64,000 nucleotides of DNA, taken from Bipolaris cookei (taxonomy: Eukaryota > Ascomycota > Dothideomycetes > Pleosporales > Pleosporaceae). Made by a program: the position numbers and the translations under genes. The DNA lies in contig NRSV01000004.1 of NCBI GenBank assembly GCA_002286855.1, positions 525,213-589,212 of the forward strand, written 5' to 3'. The first letter of the stretch is position 1. Every line of letters begins with the position of its first letter. Shown here one piece after another: positions 10,987 to 22,062 of this stretch. The notes beneath the pieces are model-generated. The model had not been told where the DNA came from. It saw only the letters and a list, made by a program, of their open reading frames with translations, and made no database searches.

Positions 10987-12550
10987 GTAGTCAAGTTGTT
11001 TACTCTTCTAAGTCAATATAATCTTTTTCCGAGTACCGTAGAGGCGCAGTAGGGAATCACATGTTATATGGCCGGATTTGCTGCTTTGGTAGTGGCACAG
11101 GTTCGGATTCATTTGCGTAGCTTACATCTGGAGATTTTGCAGCGGCGAGACTCGTTTTCAAGCGTAACCACGTTTGGGCGATTACCCGAATGCTCGGCGG
11201 CTCGGGAAACCGGAAGATCGAGTATTTTTGGTGTTCGGAATAAGTGGTGCGGTGGGGTGTTACGAGCATTCGACATGTCAGGTTCCACGTGCGAAGATGG
11301 AATATTGAAGGGGCTACTAGAAGAATCAACGTTTGCATCCATCGTTCCCCCAACGGTCCGCAATGTTGAGCGTTTAGTTAATACGGCGCCACGGCTCAGG
11401 GTGAAGGGCAGTACGAGCGCCAACCCCTGCATGCCTGTGGGAAAGAAAAACAAACCAAGTGGCTACCCGGAGTTGGAGGCGCATGTTGTAGAAGGAGATG
11501 AAACCACGATTATCGTTGTTTGCGCCCAAGGACTCAGGAGGGGATTGGCGATGTCATTACTTTTCGATCGAGCAAAGGAGGCGCAAATTTGGCTTCCAAC
11601 ACGGCCGTCGGAAGCGGGGGTAGCAATCAATTTGAGGACGGGCCTCTCTGTTAGCGTCACAGACGGATCTTTGCGATGGGAGGAGGACTGGCGAAATGAG
11701 AGTCAGCCTGAGCAGCTATGTGGGCTCCCCTTCTGCAAGCGCCACGTTAATATAACGAGACCTCCTGAACCAAAAAAGTCGACAGCAACCTGAAGTCCCT
11801 AGCGCGCACCAGGGCTGGATCTGCGCAGCTCATGAACACAGCCGCTCCATATCGATAACCGCCCCCGCTCCTGACGTTATACAAGCGGCGCCTCGACACG
11901 CCTTCGTGCTGCCGATGACCGTGTAAGAGGCGCGATGGCGCCAGAGAGTTGAAATGAGAGGCCTGGTACCTGACTTGGCGTCGTCTGCAAGGACGCCACC
12001 TAGCGGGTAAACCATTGCGGAATGTAGACTAGGCCGCTCGCTAACAGTCTTCGTTTGTGTTTCATGTTTCAGAAGCATAACCTCATTTCTCAGCTTAGTG
12101 GCCGGCAGGGCTCGAGGCTGACTGCATCCAAGCGTCGCTCCTAAAGGAAAATAATAACACTCCGCTGCAACGCCCGGCAGGCATGTCGCAGGGCGTCCAA
12201 GGGCGCCAAGCATGCGCCGCCCGCAGGTAGCAACCGGGTGGAAATCACTCATCCGCGCATGCCCATCACCCAGCCTAGGCTCAGCGGCGGGTGTGAAGGA
12301 GGAGTAAAAAGGCCCCGTCATCCCCGACTCTTCCTTCCTCACCCCACAAGGACTCAAAAACCCAACTTATTGTCTGTCTCTCTTTCAAAGGCTCTTTGTG
12401 GCCTGTTTCATTCCTTCACTGTCGCTAGCTCGGCACATTCATTCATTACCTGGAGTCCTAGTGACCAACCCTTACAACTTCGGTTCGAGTGTCACTACCA
12501 AAAACACGTTGTTTTCTGTCCTTCAAATCAACTGTCCAACATCGAATACC
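10987..12550. other. Intergenic upstream of the LPMO gene, about 1.56 kb
   Basis: An open frame of 241 codons on + (11068-11793) overlaps frames of 98 and 114 codons on -; none has a recognisable domain, so I do not call a gene. The segment nearest the LPMO contains CCCCAC at 12342-12347, which on the opposite strand is GTGGGG and fits the CreA/Cre1 consensus SYGGRG. Reading 11794-12550 on both strands I found no GGCTAA or GGCTAG, the core site of XlnR. Confidence 0.45.
12342..12347 (-). promoter_or_regulatory. Possible CreA/Cre1 carbon-repressor site
   Basis: CCCCAC on + equals GTGGGG on -, matching SYGGRG, about 205 bp before the LPMO start codon. Carbon repression of LPMO genes through such sites is well known, but a 6-bp match occurs often by chance. 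Confidence 0.3.
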
Positions 12551-14199
12551 ATGAAGACCCAATCTATCCTCCTCGCGGCCCTGGCCTCGGCCCCCGCTGT
12601 CCTTGCCCATACTGTCTTTACTGACTTTTACGTCGACGGCGTGCCTCAGGTATGTGGTGTTGCTCGTTTTGAATGTGACTTGTACTAACAATTGTCAGGG
12701 TGATGGTGTTGCTATTCGCATGAACCCGTCAGGAGAGCACACTAGTGCCCCTATTGGCAGTCTTGATAGCACTGACATGGCTTGCAGTATGTCCCTTTTA
12801 TCTTGGTGCTCCCTTAGCGCATCATGGCTGACCAAACTTGCTAGATGTCCAGGGTACCAAAGGGGTTTCGCGCACTCAGCCCGTCCAGGACGGTTCCGTT
12901 CTTACCTTTGAGATTCGCGAGTGGCCCGCCGATCCATCAAAGGAGCGCCTTGATCCCGGCCACAAGGGTCCTTGCGCCGTCTACCTGAAGAAGGTTGAAG
13001 ATGCCACCACTGACACTGCTGCTGGTGATGGCTGGTTCAAGATCTTTGACCACGGCTATGATGCTGAATCCAAGCAATGGTGCACTGATAAGATCATTGC
13101 GAATAATGGTCTTCTGTCCGTTAAATTGCCCGAGAATCTTGTGCGAGGCGACTACCTCGCTCGCCCTGAGATTCTTGCTCTCCATGCTGCCAAAGACGGT
13201 GACCCACAGTTCTACACTGGCTGTGCCCAAATCTTCCTCGAGAGCACTGGTAACCTCGTTCCCGAGTCCACTGTGTCTATCCCCGGATACGTCAAGTACA
13301 ACGAGCCTTCGACCGACTTTGACATTTACAACACTCCTGCTACCGAGTACGTTGTGCCCGGCCCCAAGGTTGCCAAGCTCACTGCTGGCGCGAGTAAGTC
13401 TTCCGTCACTGCCCAAACTAAGGGCCTCAAGCCACAGGGCTGCGTCATGGAGAATGCAAACTGGTGTGCCAAGGAAGTCCAATCCTACACCGATGAGAAG
13501 GGATGCTGGGCTGCCGCTGAAGACTGCTGGGCTCAGAGCGATGTATGCTACAATTCCGCACCCCCGACTGGTGGCAAGAACTGCAAGCTCTGGCAGGAGA
13601 AGTGTACAGATATTGGTGCGCAGTGCAAGGCTGGCAACTGGGTCGGTCCTCCCAACAAGGGCAAGGATCTTACACCTGCCAAGAAGTCCATTGATGTAGG
13701 CCTCGTCATGCCCAACCAGGTCCAGCCCGTTGCGCCATCCAAGGAGACGCCAGCGCCTTCATCCGAAAAGGAGCAGGACAAGCCAGAGTCCAAGCCTGCG
13801 CCTGCTAAGCCCACACCTGTTGCCGAGGCACCGAAGCCAACCCCCACCCCTGATGCGCCCGCACCCCCAGACACCAACGAGTACGACAGCCCTCCTTTCA
13901 TGGAGCCTACCAATCACCCTGCTGCTCCCACTCCAGCCCCCTCCAAGCAGCCCACTACCCTCAGCAAAGCCCCCATCTCCACAATCAACGTTGCCCCTTC
14001 GTCGGCTGGCGGGCCCGAGCCTACTCAGCCCCCTTGCCCCAAGGGATACAGGTGCGTCTACGTGACTGACCTCGTCGTCGTGACTACGACTGTCTATGTG
14101 ACTGAGGAACCTGCACCCACTGCTACGCCTACGCCCAGCTCTGGGAGTTACATGAAGCGTGCTCACCTTCATCCGAGGAGGCGCCTGCACCAGGCTTAA
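12551..14199 (+). CDS. AA9 lytic polysaccharide monooxygenase (secreted)
   Basis: Three exons (12551-12649, 12699-12786, 12845-14199) give 513 residues. A 19-residue signal peptide (MKTQSILLAALASAPAVLA) precedes His20, the N-terminal copper-binding His of the mature enzyme (HTVFTDFYVDG). Other AA9 hallmarks are His102 in GHKGPC (second His of the histidine brace), H176, and QFYTGCAQ with Q184 and Y186 (axial Tyr). AA9 enzymes use copper and H2O2/O2 to cleave cellulose or hemicellulose chains outside the cell. After the catalytic domain (to about 235) there is no CBM1; instead come a module with eight Cys (C262-C323), a long Pro/Ala/Lys-rich linker, and a short Val/Thr-rich C-terminus (VTDLVVVTTTVYVTEE). 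No clear GPI signal is visible. A long 5' leader with CT-rich tracts precedes the start. Confidence 0.92.
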
Positions 14200-14763
14200 G
14201 TTTTAAGCTCATGGGCTGAATACACATATCTACGGCTACATATGACTTGGGAGTTGAATCAAGGAAAACGGTTTACGCTCACGCCAACGCCATATCATTG
14301 GCCAATTTTGGAACTTTTTTTTTGGGGGGGGGGAGGTTGGCGGCCAAAAAACAAAATTCTTTTTTACCTTTCTGCGACATTTTTGTTGTTCGCGAGTCTA
14401 TGATTGGCTCTGTTTTTTGGGGAGGAAGGGAATGTAGGATAGGGAGTAGATTTTTGTCTTATATTCTTTTCTTCTTCTTCTTCTTCTTCTTCTTCTTCTT
14501 TTTAACCCTTTTTGGCACAGATATGAATGAATCATGAATAAATCATGCTTGATATGATGATGACATAAGACTGTGCTGCCCTTTTTGAAGATTGCTGTGA
14601 TGTTGAAACTATGTTGTGTATGTGGAGATGCTAAGGGGTGAGAGTGCGTCATTGCAGATAGTTGGTCAAGGAAGAACAGAATGTATTTGCTCTGTAGGTT
14701 ATGGCCATTGTTTTACCACCTGGCCCGGTGTGTGGCCAAAATTATCTGTTCTCAGCTCTATTT
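14200..14763. other. Intergenic between convergent LPMO and rki1 genes
   Basis: 564 bp of 3' flanks of two convergent genes. It has homopolymer runs (T then G at about 14316-14332), T-rich tracts and a TTC microsatellite. No gene seen. Confidence 0.55.
14469..14500 (+). repeat. (TTC)n microsatellite
   Basis: About ten uninterrupted TTC units in the 3' flank of the LPMO gene. Length-variable marker; no function inferred. Confidence 0.9.
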
Positions 14764-15852
14764 TTATGTCTCGCCCTCGATAGTGCGCACCTTGATGCTT
14801 CCATCTTGCATACCAAAGTAGACAGCGACGGGCTTCTGGCCGCCGCGGACAGTCTTTGTGCTTTGGTCCTGCTCGCGCAGCGCCTGTGCATCAATTCCGT
14901 TCAGGCCAGAAAAAATGCCAACTTCGAGGACACCGGTAAGGCCCTTGATGGCCCTGCTCAGGGTGTTGACCTCCCACGTACCGTCCGTGCCGTCACCCTT
15001 TCCTTTACCCGCTGCTACATCCGCGGATGTAAGCAATGGGGGAAAAGGCGCATCAATGATGTAAAAATCCTGGTCCGTCTTCAGGGGCCCTGATTTCTCC
15101 AGTAACGTCGTCCTTAGTTTAGGGCCTGTTGATCCCAGCATCCTCAGCGCACCGGCGACCTTGAGTTGAGACAGGGGCGCGACTTCAATAGGGATTGTTG
15201 GCCAGTTTGTCAAGAGACGGTCCTGTCTTTTTCTGTAGTCTGCGACACAAACAAATTTTCTGGCGCGCTCAGCGACTAGCTTCTCCTGGAACAGACACGC
15301 GCCTCCTCCTTTTATGCAATTGAGCTCTGCGTCGACTTCGTCGGCGCCGTCAAATGCTACGTCGAGCATGACGTGGTCAGGGAGACTGTCAAAGGAGATG
15401 GCAGTGAGGCCGGCATTGACGACCAGTTGACGCGATTGGAAGCCAGTAGGGACGAAGAGAATGTTGGGGTTGGTCGATCGCTGCTTGATGGCCTCGACGA
15501 CGTAGACAATGGTGGTGCCGGATCCAATTCCAACGTGGGTCGCCGCCGGATCAAAGTGGTCCGCTACGGCCTGTTGTGCAGCCGCACGTTTGGCAGCCTC
15601 GACGTTTGTATCGGTCATGGTTTTTGCGGTTTTGGGTGATGTAGTATTATGGAAGTGCCTTGAAGATGGAGGACCGGGTTGACCAAGCGATTTTTGTAGA
15701 AGAGATTTGCCGGTGGTGTAGGCACGGGATGGACGTATAGCGAATCTAGGAATCGATAAATTTTGGAGGGGCAATGGAAGCTTGAGATGACTGATGCTGC
15801 GCGCTTGCTGATTTATACTGGCAGTGCAGACGGGTAGAGGTCTCCAGGGCAT
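14764..15852 (-). CDS. rki1: Ribose-5-phosphate isomerase A
   Basis: Intronless, 362 residues. It interconverts ribose-5-phosphate and ribulose-5-phosphate in the non-oxidative pentose phosphate pathway. Family marks: VGIGSGTT (phosphate loop), PTGFQSRQL, DVAFDGADEVD (catalytic Asp region), and the Lys-Gly-Gly-Gly segment CIKGGGACLFQEKL. The conserved enzyme begins at MTDTNVEAAKR (ATG at 15618). The first ATG, at 15852, adds 78 residues rich in Arg/Ser with few acidic residues (SRAYTTGKSLLQKSLGQ), resembling a mitochondrial presequence. The shorter form would match the usual family length, so the real start may be 15618, or both may be used. It is divergent from ula1 with 313 bp between the outer starts. 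Confidence 0.93.
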   Translation of the reverse strand: MPWRPLPVCTASINQQARSISHLKLPLPLQNLSIPRFAIRPSRAYTTGKSLLQKSLGQPGPPSSRHFHNTTSPKTAKTMTDTNVEAAKRAAAQQAVADHFDPAATHVGIGSGTTIVYVVEAIKQRSTNPNILFVPTGFQSRQLVVNAGLTAISFDSLPDHVMLDVAFDGADEVDAELNCIKGGGACLFQEKLVAERARKFVCVADYRKRQDRLLTNWPTIPIEVAPLSQLKVAGALRMLGSTGPKLRTTLLEKSGPLKTDQDFYIIDAPFPPLLTSADVAAGKGKGDGTDGTWEVNTLSRAIKGLTGVLEVGIFSGLNGIDAQALREQDQSTKTVRGGQKPVAVYFGMQDGSIKVRTIEGET

Positions 15853-16165
15853 GAGCCAGCACGCGTTGCTAGTCTTCCTCTGGGCTTACACCTACAACGT
15901 AGCTGAGAGCTTGAGATCTCCAGCAACGAATCTATACGATTCCGGGGGATGCAAGTGAATGATTTGCTCGTGACAAGGTGATGGGGCGCGCGGCGAAAGA
16001 TGACGCTGTTGTACCCCGCCATTGGAATGCCCCGCGGCAGGGGTCACGCCTAGCGCGAGCCGACAGCTCAGGCGCGTCCGGTGCCTGGCAGCTCTCATAG
16101 CGGTAACAAACATTCCTCCGTTACTTCTCTCAGCAACTGCCAGAAAAAGAAAAGAAAGAAAAATT
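15853..16165. promoter_or_regulatory. Bidirectional upstream region of rki1 and ula1
   Basis: 313 bp between two divergent starts (longer if the downstream rki1 ATG is the true one). GC-rich, with an A/G-rich tract just before ula1. It must serve both genes; no specific factor site is asserted. Confidence 0.5.
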
Positions 16166-18109
16166 ATGAGAATGGCAGACCTCCCCCCTCCCGTACAAGG
16201 TCCAACTGCCAAGGAGAAGAAGTGCGTCACCTCACTGCTGCCAAACGGCATTATCACGTACTGATAGCAGTAGGTACGATCGTCAGCTTCGCCTCTGGGG
16301 AGCTACGGGCCAAGCTGCGCTCGAGAACTCCCATATTCTCCTCATAAACTCAGGTCCGGGAGTTGTCGGCGTAGAAACACTCAAGAACCTCGTCCTGCCA
16401 TGTATTGGCGACTTCACCATACAAGACTCAGCCATCGTCAATGAAGCAGACCTAGGCGTGAACTTCTTCCTGGAAGACCAACATTTAGGAGGCTTCCGTG
16501 CAGAACACACGTGCAATCTACTCAAGGAGCTGAATCCAGATGTACAGGGCCACTTCATCACCGAGGTACAACCACGCTTTACAGTTCGTCTCTGATCTTC
16601 GGCTAATGGACCCAGCCTATCGAGTCGTGGCTATCACAGCCTGACGTCCTGCAACCATACTCCTTGATAATTGCGACCGCGCCTATCCGTCCCGATGTCC
16701 TCGCAAAGCTGTCTAGCCATGCAAGCGCTGCGCTTGTTCCGCTATTCTACCTCCACTCAGTTGGCTTTTACGCTCACTTCTCCGTCCATCTGCCCCCCGC
16801 ATTCCCAATCGTAGACACACACCCTAGTCCCGAAACCACATCAGACCTGCGACTACTGCAACCGTGGCCCGAGCTAGTACAGTATGCGGAAGAGAAGACG
16901 GCCGACCTAGAAAACATGAAGGCTGAAGATCATGGCCACGTGCCATGGATAGCACTGCTATTACATTACCTAGAAAATTGGAAGAAGGGACATGGGGGAG
17001 AGGTGCCACAGACTTACAAAGAGAAGACAGAGTTTAGGGCTTCCGTATCACAAGCTGGACGCACAGATAACCCAGAAGGCGGTGAAGAGAACTTTGATGA
17101 GGCAGTGGCAGCTGTCCTGAAGTCTCTCAATCCACCACAAGCAAGCAGCGCCGTCAAGGAAATCTTTACAGCACCAGAGTGCCTTCTAGTCCGCCAAGAC
17201 TCACCGAGCTTCTGGGTCATCGCAAACGCCATTGGCCTGTTTTATACAAAATACAATGTCCTACCAGTCCCTGGCTCTGTGCCAGACATGAAGGCTCGCT
17301 CAGCGGACTACATCCAGTTGCAAAATGTCTACAAGTCCAAAGCGCGGCGCGACCTAGCAGAGGTGGTGGAGAGTGTGCGATTTTTGGAGCGCAATGCTAA
17401 CCGCAATGTGCCCATCGACGAGAAGGACATTGAGACTTTCTGCAAGAACGCAGCACATATCAAGCTAGTGCGCGGTCGACCATTTCATATAGTACAAGCG
17501 GGCGAGAAGATCAAGTGGGGCGATCGCGCCAAATCAATTGGTAAGTGTGCAGATGTGAGAGACTGTCGAGTGAGCTAACAGCCTACAGCTCAGACACTCA
17601 CCTTCCCCGACTCACAGATCCCCCTGTACATTGCCTTCCTAGCCTGGGATGAGTTTGCTGCGGCGCACAATAAAGACGGTCTAGGAGGGGCGCTTCAAGT
17701 TGCCGGAGAAGTCGACCCAGATACGGATTCGGAAAAGCTGACTGGAATCGCTCTCAAGATCGCCGACGACCTGATCAAGGAAGCGAATGCTTCAGTTGAG
17801 GAAGATGAGTATGCCACAATCCGATCACAGATTGGAGATTATGCACGTGAGCTGTAAGTACATATTGCAGCACCAAACTTACTATCAGATAGTCTTTATG
17901 CGAAACCATCTAGACAGCTATAGAAGACATAAAACTGACCATTCAACAGTGTGCGAGCTGGTGGTGCTGAATTGCACAATATTAGCGCTTTAGCGGGTGG
18001 TATGGTCTCACAGGAGATCATCAAGGTGATCACTGAGCAGTATGTCCCCGTCGACAACACTTGTGTTTTCGATGGCATCAAGAGCAAGAGTACAGTATTC
18101 AGAGTCTGA
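16166..18109 (+). CDS. ula1: NEDD8-activating enzyme E1 regulatory subunit (APP-BP1/ULA1)
   Basis: Five exons (16166-16221, 16274-16565, 16616-17540, 17589-17853, 17950-18109) give 565 residues in frame. The E1-like start is clear across the first intron: KEKKYDRQLRLWGATGQAAL, then ILLINSGPGVVGVETLKNLV (Rossmann loop) and FTIQDSAIVNEADLGVNFFL. The C-terminal end has RAGGAELHNISALAGGMVSQ and ends FDGIKSKSTVFRV, as in ULA1/APP-BP1. This subunit pairs with UBA3 to adenylate NEDD8/Rub1 and so drives cullin neddylation; it has no catalytic Cys of its own, and length is close to the family norm. Two ATGs two codons apart (16166, 16172) are equally possible starts. Confidence 0.93.
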
Positions 18110-18833
18110 AGAAAATAGCCGACTATTCTCGTGCATGGTACCACAAAGGCTCCTAGGTTTGCAATTAACAAACAAGGAGCTGCGGCAAGGCTATAATTTC
18201 AGAGAGTGGCGACTTTTGCATCAGGTTTTACGCGGACAAAGTTCCATCCCTACTTTCGGTTGTAAAGAATGTAGTTGACATTGTATATGGGTATAGCACG
18301 AGGGATTTGCAGAAGAGTCGAATTCGCCTGCAGCCAACACCGAAATAACGTGATTGTCTGGCGTTGGACAGATCGATAGACGACAACTCAATGCGGAGAA
18401 CGCATCGAATGGCCATGAATATTAAATAGAATTACTATCAAACCAAGAGTCTCTTAACTGTTCTGTGATTGAAAGAGTGAAAGATACACAATCAGCGCTT
18501 GCCTTTGTTCTGAAGTGGTACGCTTGTGCTAGTATTTAACACTTCTTTCCTCTCTCACACGATTTTTCAGCCCAGGTATTCACAAGTGACACAACCCCTT
18601 GTTTGACATACCAAATCCACAAGCGTGGTAAAAAGGCGCAATATTACTACAAAGCAACCTACTCTACTGTTGACTGCTGGACCCGGCCGATGAGTGGCAA
18701 GCGAAAAGCAGCTAATTTCCAAGCATCATCACGTGATGACGCATACGCGACCGGAGTCGCGTCTGACCCCGGCCAAACTTGTCTGCCTCTCAACATTCGC
18801 TCAACCCAGGCGCTTCCTGTCTGCAATAGACCC
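18110..18833. other. Intergenic between ula1 and rad18
   Basis: About 720 bp. It holds the 3' flank of ula1 and the upstream region of rad18, including ATCACGTGATGACG at 18728-18741, which overlaps a CACGTG palindrome and a TGACG core. An in-frame ATG at 18690 could extend rad18 by 48 residues, but that stretch lacks family similarity that I can see. Confidence 0.4.
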
Positions 18834-20285
18834 ATGGACTCTTCCTTTGATCTTCCGGACTCCACCGACTGGATCAAAACGTCTTTACCCGCCTTCGAAC
18901 CGCTCGAAGCTGCCTTACGCTGTGAGGTCTGCAAGGAGTTCTACCATAACCCCGTTATCACGTCCTGCTCCCACACATTCTGCTCGATATGTATACGAAG
19001 ATGTATTGCGTCGGACGGGAAATGTCCGAGCTGCAAGACAGGATGCTCCAGCGATAAATTGGTACCAAATATTGCGGTCAGAGAAGTAGTGATGCGGTTT
19101 CAAGAGGCGAGGCCGAAAGCGCTGGAGTTAGCGCGTGCAGACAAAGACGAGGAAGTTAGGTGCGGTCGCAGAAAGAAGAGGAAAATAGAAGAAACGGATA
19201 TAGAGGAAGATGAGAATGTCAGGCATACTCGGTCTCGACAAACCCGGAGCAAAAGTCAGCGCAACGGAGGCAGAGCAGTATCGCCTGCTGTAGTCGCTGA
19301 TAGCGAAGATGACGGTGACGAAGATTTTGTCCCAGATGGTATGGTCAAGTGCCCAGTCTGCAATCGCGCCATGAAGGAAGAGCTGGTCTACAACCACCTG
19401 GACACATGCACTGGGCCAAATGCGTCACCGGAGCGCAATACCAGGTCAAGGTATGTTTAGCAGAGATATAGCCTTACATAGAAAGAGACTGACCTTTTTG
19501 TTATCAGGATAAAACCAGCCTTCCCCGTGTTACAGACACGAAAAAAAGACCCTTCGCCTCCGCCAACAAGATTATCTCAACTCAACTATGCTATGATGAA
19601 AGAGACCGCATTGCGGAAAAAGCTGCAGGAAACTGGCATCCCCAACTGGGGCACTAAAGACCTAATGAAGAGGCGACACATAGAGTGGATCAATATCTTT
19701 AACTCGAATTGCGACGCCCATGATAGTCTGAGAAAGACTCGCAGACAATTACTGAAAGAATTAGACGAGTGGGAACAGACCCAGGGCGGTAAATCGAACA
19801 ATAAGGAGAGTGCGATTATGAGGAAGGACTTTGACGGCGAAGGGTATGCGAAATCGCATAGAACAGAATTCGAGGACTTGATTGCACGAGCGCGGCAAAA
19901 ACGTGCCACACCCAAAACAGACGACGAGGAGTGTTCTGGGCAAAACACGCCTGCAGACGGACAACGCACAGGACCGCGAGACGAGACTACGGCGAATGGT
20001 ACCGATAGTCCCTCTCGAGAACCCGTATCGAATCATGCTTCCCCAGGTACACATCTGCCAGGCTACGATCCCCACAATCTATCCAAAGATGGCCAATCAG
20101 CGCCGGCTACTATGCCAGCAAAAGGTGAAGCAGCGAATAGCACGTCGACAATACATACCCTGAAATCCGACAATTCAACACAAGGAAAAGAGTTGCTCTT
20201 AGAGAGTCCGAGCCGTCAGGTGCCCATTTATGCGGTTCCTGAAGAACCAGTCAGGGACATGGAGGGTAACGCGGCCGTGCGATAG
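18834..20285 (+). CDS. rad18: Postreplication repair E3 ubiquitin ligase RAD18
   Basis: Two exons (18834-19450, 19508-20285) give 464 residues. A C3HC4 RING lies at C30-C33 ... C45-H47-C50-C53 ... C64-C67, followed by a Lys/Arg-rich region, a UBZ4-type finger C173-x2-C176 ... H188-x3-C192, and a SAP-like helical segment at about 230-276 (LNYAMMKETALRKKLQETGI ... LMKRRHIEWINIFNSNCD). This order is diagnostic of Rad18, which with Rad6 mono-ubiquitinates PCNA at stalled forks. The chosen start MDSSFDLPDSTDW is the usual family start; an upstream ATG at 18690 is possible. The C-terminal 180 residues are hydrophilic and low in predicted structure. Confidence 0.95.
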
Positions 20286-20481
20286 TAACCAGAGTATGCA
20301 GTTGGAATAGAACCTTGGTTGACCTCAAGGACTGCTTTATTCACATGGTTTCCAATATCTAACGTGCTGTATTTCAGTACACGTCCCCTTCACCACTTTT
20401 CAGGACAGAGCTAGCTTTACACTTCCTGTTTGCACTAAGCAGACTTCAACTTACAGCACAGTTAACCAGCCTTTACACGTC

Positions 20482-21867
20482 ATGTCTCCGCCTGACTCAG
20501 CACACTCTTTTGACGAGGGACCATCCATGGATTCAGGAATAGGCCTTCCGCCTAGCCCAGCCCGTACCCCACCAGATGCGTCGCACCTTCCACGCCAATC
20601 CTCACGTTACTACCAACCACAGAGCAGTTATGAGGCTCTCCATCGTCAACTATGGGGTTTTGAAGACACCACGCCCGTGCCAGTAGATAATTCAAACAAA
20701 GACTCACCATACAACACCGTGCGCTTCGTCCGTCAGACCGCTCTACCTCCCTCACAGCCTGCAAGCACAACTTCTCTCAAAGGGGATGGCCGATCAGTCA
20801 AAGCGAGGAACTCGCCAATACCTCCGAGGCCTCAGACGCCATATCCACACCAACTTGAAGCAGAAGCTAATGAGATCGCTGGTACCGGTGATGCAGAAGA
20901 GGTGTTGGGACCACAGAAAGGAAGAAAGACGCCAGTGCCGATGAATATCCCGAAGCTACAATGGGACCTTACCAAGCCGCTTTTTGTGATGCCAAGTCGG
21001 AGCACCCTGGAGGGTGAGGAAGAAGCTGATGAGAAAGAAGAGGCAGAGGCAGAGCGATGCAGTGTCAGGAAGGTAGAAAGAGCAAGCACGCCGATTCCTA
21101 CGTCCACCCCAACGATGGACAATGCACAGCACCGCAAAGCAAAAAGTAAATCTTCCCATCTCTACTTACAAGAAGTATCTAGGCACATACTAAAAAACCC
21201 CACAGGCGCGCTACCTCCAACCCAGTCATCCCTCCAAATCTACACTGTCGAGCGACAAAATCCCCCTTCCCCCCAGCAACAACCATCTCCCCCACCCACA
21301 CCACACATACCCGCTCTCCTGCGCGTACTGGACGCAAACCTGCATCCCCAGCCCCACCAGCTAAGTTCCCTGCCAGAAAGTGACGAGCGCTCCGAGCTCT
21401 CCCAGCCCCGCTCCCAACTCTCATCTTCGCCCTGCACAGCCGCACCACCCACATCCGTACTGCCCTCTCCCTCCCTCTCGCCTTTCTCTTGCTGCCACCC
21501 AATACGCAGTGGAGACGATTCCAGCCCAGAGCACTCATGCCTCGATGATCCGCGCAACCAAAACGACAGTGGAAGCCTTTACACCCAGCGTACCAGGGAG
21601 ACAGATCCCTACGCCTTCACCACGACCGAGACGCTCGGACTGCAGACCGCGCACTTGCTGCCTGTCCAGCGTGTTGCGCGTGCTGATGTAAGGTGTGGGC
21701 ATATCGGCATTGCGCATCGACGGTGCTGCGGTGTGCTGGATTTGGATGGGCAGGAGCAGTATGAGGAGTTGAGGGGGGAGGTTGTGGGGGGTGCAGGGAA
21801 GATGAGGTTTGGGACGAGGGTGAGGAGGGCGTGGGATAGGCTGAGGGTGTGTTTTTGTAGGAAGTAG
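20482..21867 (+). CDS. Pro/Ser-rich protein of unknown function
   Basis: Intronless frame of 461 residues with no domain that I recognise. It starts MSPPDSAHSFDEGPSMDSGIG and has many SP/TP sites, an acidic patch (EGEEEADEKEEAEAE), a long Pro-rich centre and a basic, Cys-containing end (RVRRAWDRLRVCFCRK) that could be a lipidation or membrane-contact tail. It is probably an intrinsically disordered, phosphorylated protein. Minus-strand frames of up to 146 codons overlap its 3' part but look like GC-composition shadows. The next gene (dbp7) converges, with 195 bp between stops. Confidence 0.6.
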   Translation: MSPPDSAHSFDEGPSMDSGIGLPPSPARTPPDASHLPRQSSRYYQPQSSYEALHRQLWGFEDTTPVPVDNSNKDSPYNTVRFVRQTALPPSQPASTTSLKGDGRSVKARNSPIPPRPQTPYPHQLEAEANEIAGTGDAEEVLGPQKGRKTPVPMNIPKLQWDLTKPLFVMPSRSTLEGEEEADEKEEAEAERCSVRKVERASTPIPTSTPTMDNAQHRKAKSKSSHLYLQEVSRHILKNPTGALPPTQSSLQIYTVERQNPPSPQQQPSPPPTPHIPALLRVLDANLHPQPHQLSSLPESDERSELSQPRSQLSSSPCTAAPPTSVLPSPSLSPFSCCHPIRSGDDSSPEHSCLDDPRNQNDSGSLYTQRTRETDPYAFTTTETLGLQTAHLLPVQRVARADVRCGHIGIAHRRCCGVLDLDGQEQYEELRGEVVGGAGKMRFGTRVRRAWDRLRVCFCRK

Positions 21868-22062
21868 CGAGTTTGAGCGGTTGAGAGGGTTGGGGTGGGA
21901 GAGCAATGTGTAGTCGTGTGTTTGTTGTTGCGGATGAAGATTGTCCTTTGGGGGTGGAGATTTTAGGTGATGCACGATGAGACATGTTGCTTAATGCTGA
22001 ATAATCATTCAAATAACATAAATTTCTTTCTAAATCTATCAGTCCCGAGTTTTTGATTCTCT

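Noticed and set aside
11068..11793. Open frame of 241 codons on + between the STAND-type gene and the LPMO
   Set aside because: No domain or protein-like pattern, overlaps frames of similar quality on the other strand, and no splice extension improves it.
11830..12357. Open frame of 175 codons on - upstream of the LPMO
   Set aside because: Lies in the likely promoter and leader of the LPMO, composition is random-like, no recognisable motif.
4587..14199. Regulator, STAND-type protein and LPMO read as one functional cluster
   Set aside because: They are separated by 1-1.6 kb, all have own promoters, and share no pathway that the sequence supports.
18690..18833. Upstream ATG that would lengthen RAD18 by 48 residues
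   Set aside because: The conserved protein starts at MDSSFDLPDSTDW; the extension has no family likeness and probably is 5' UTR.
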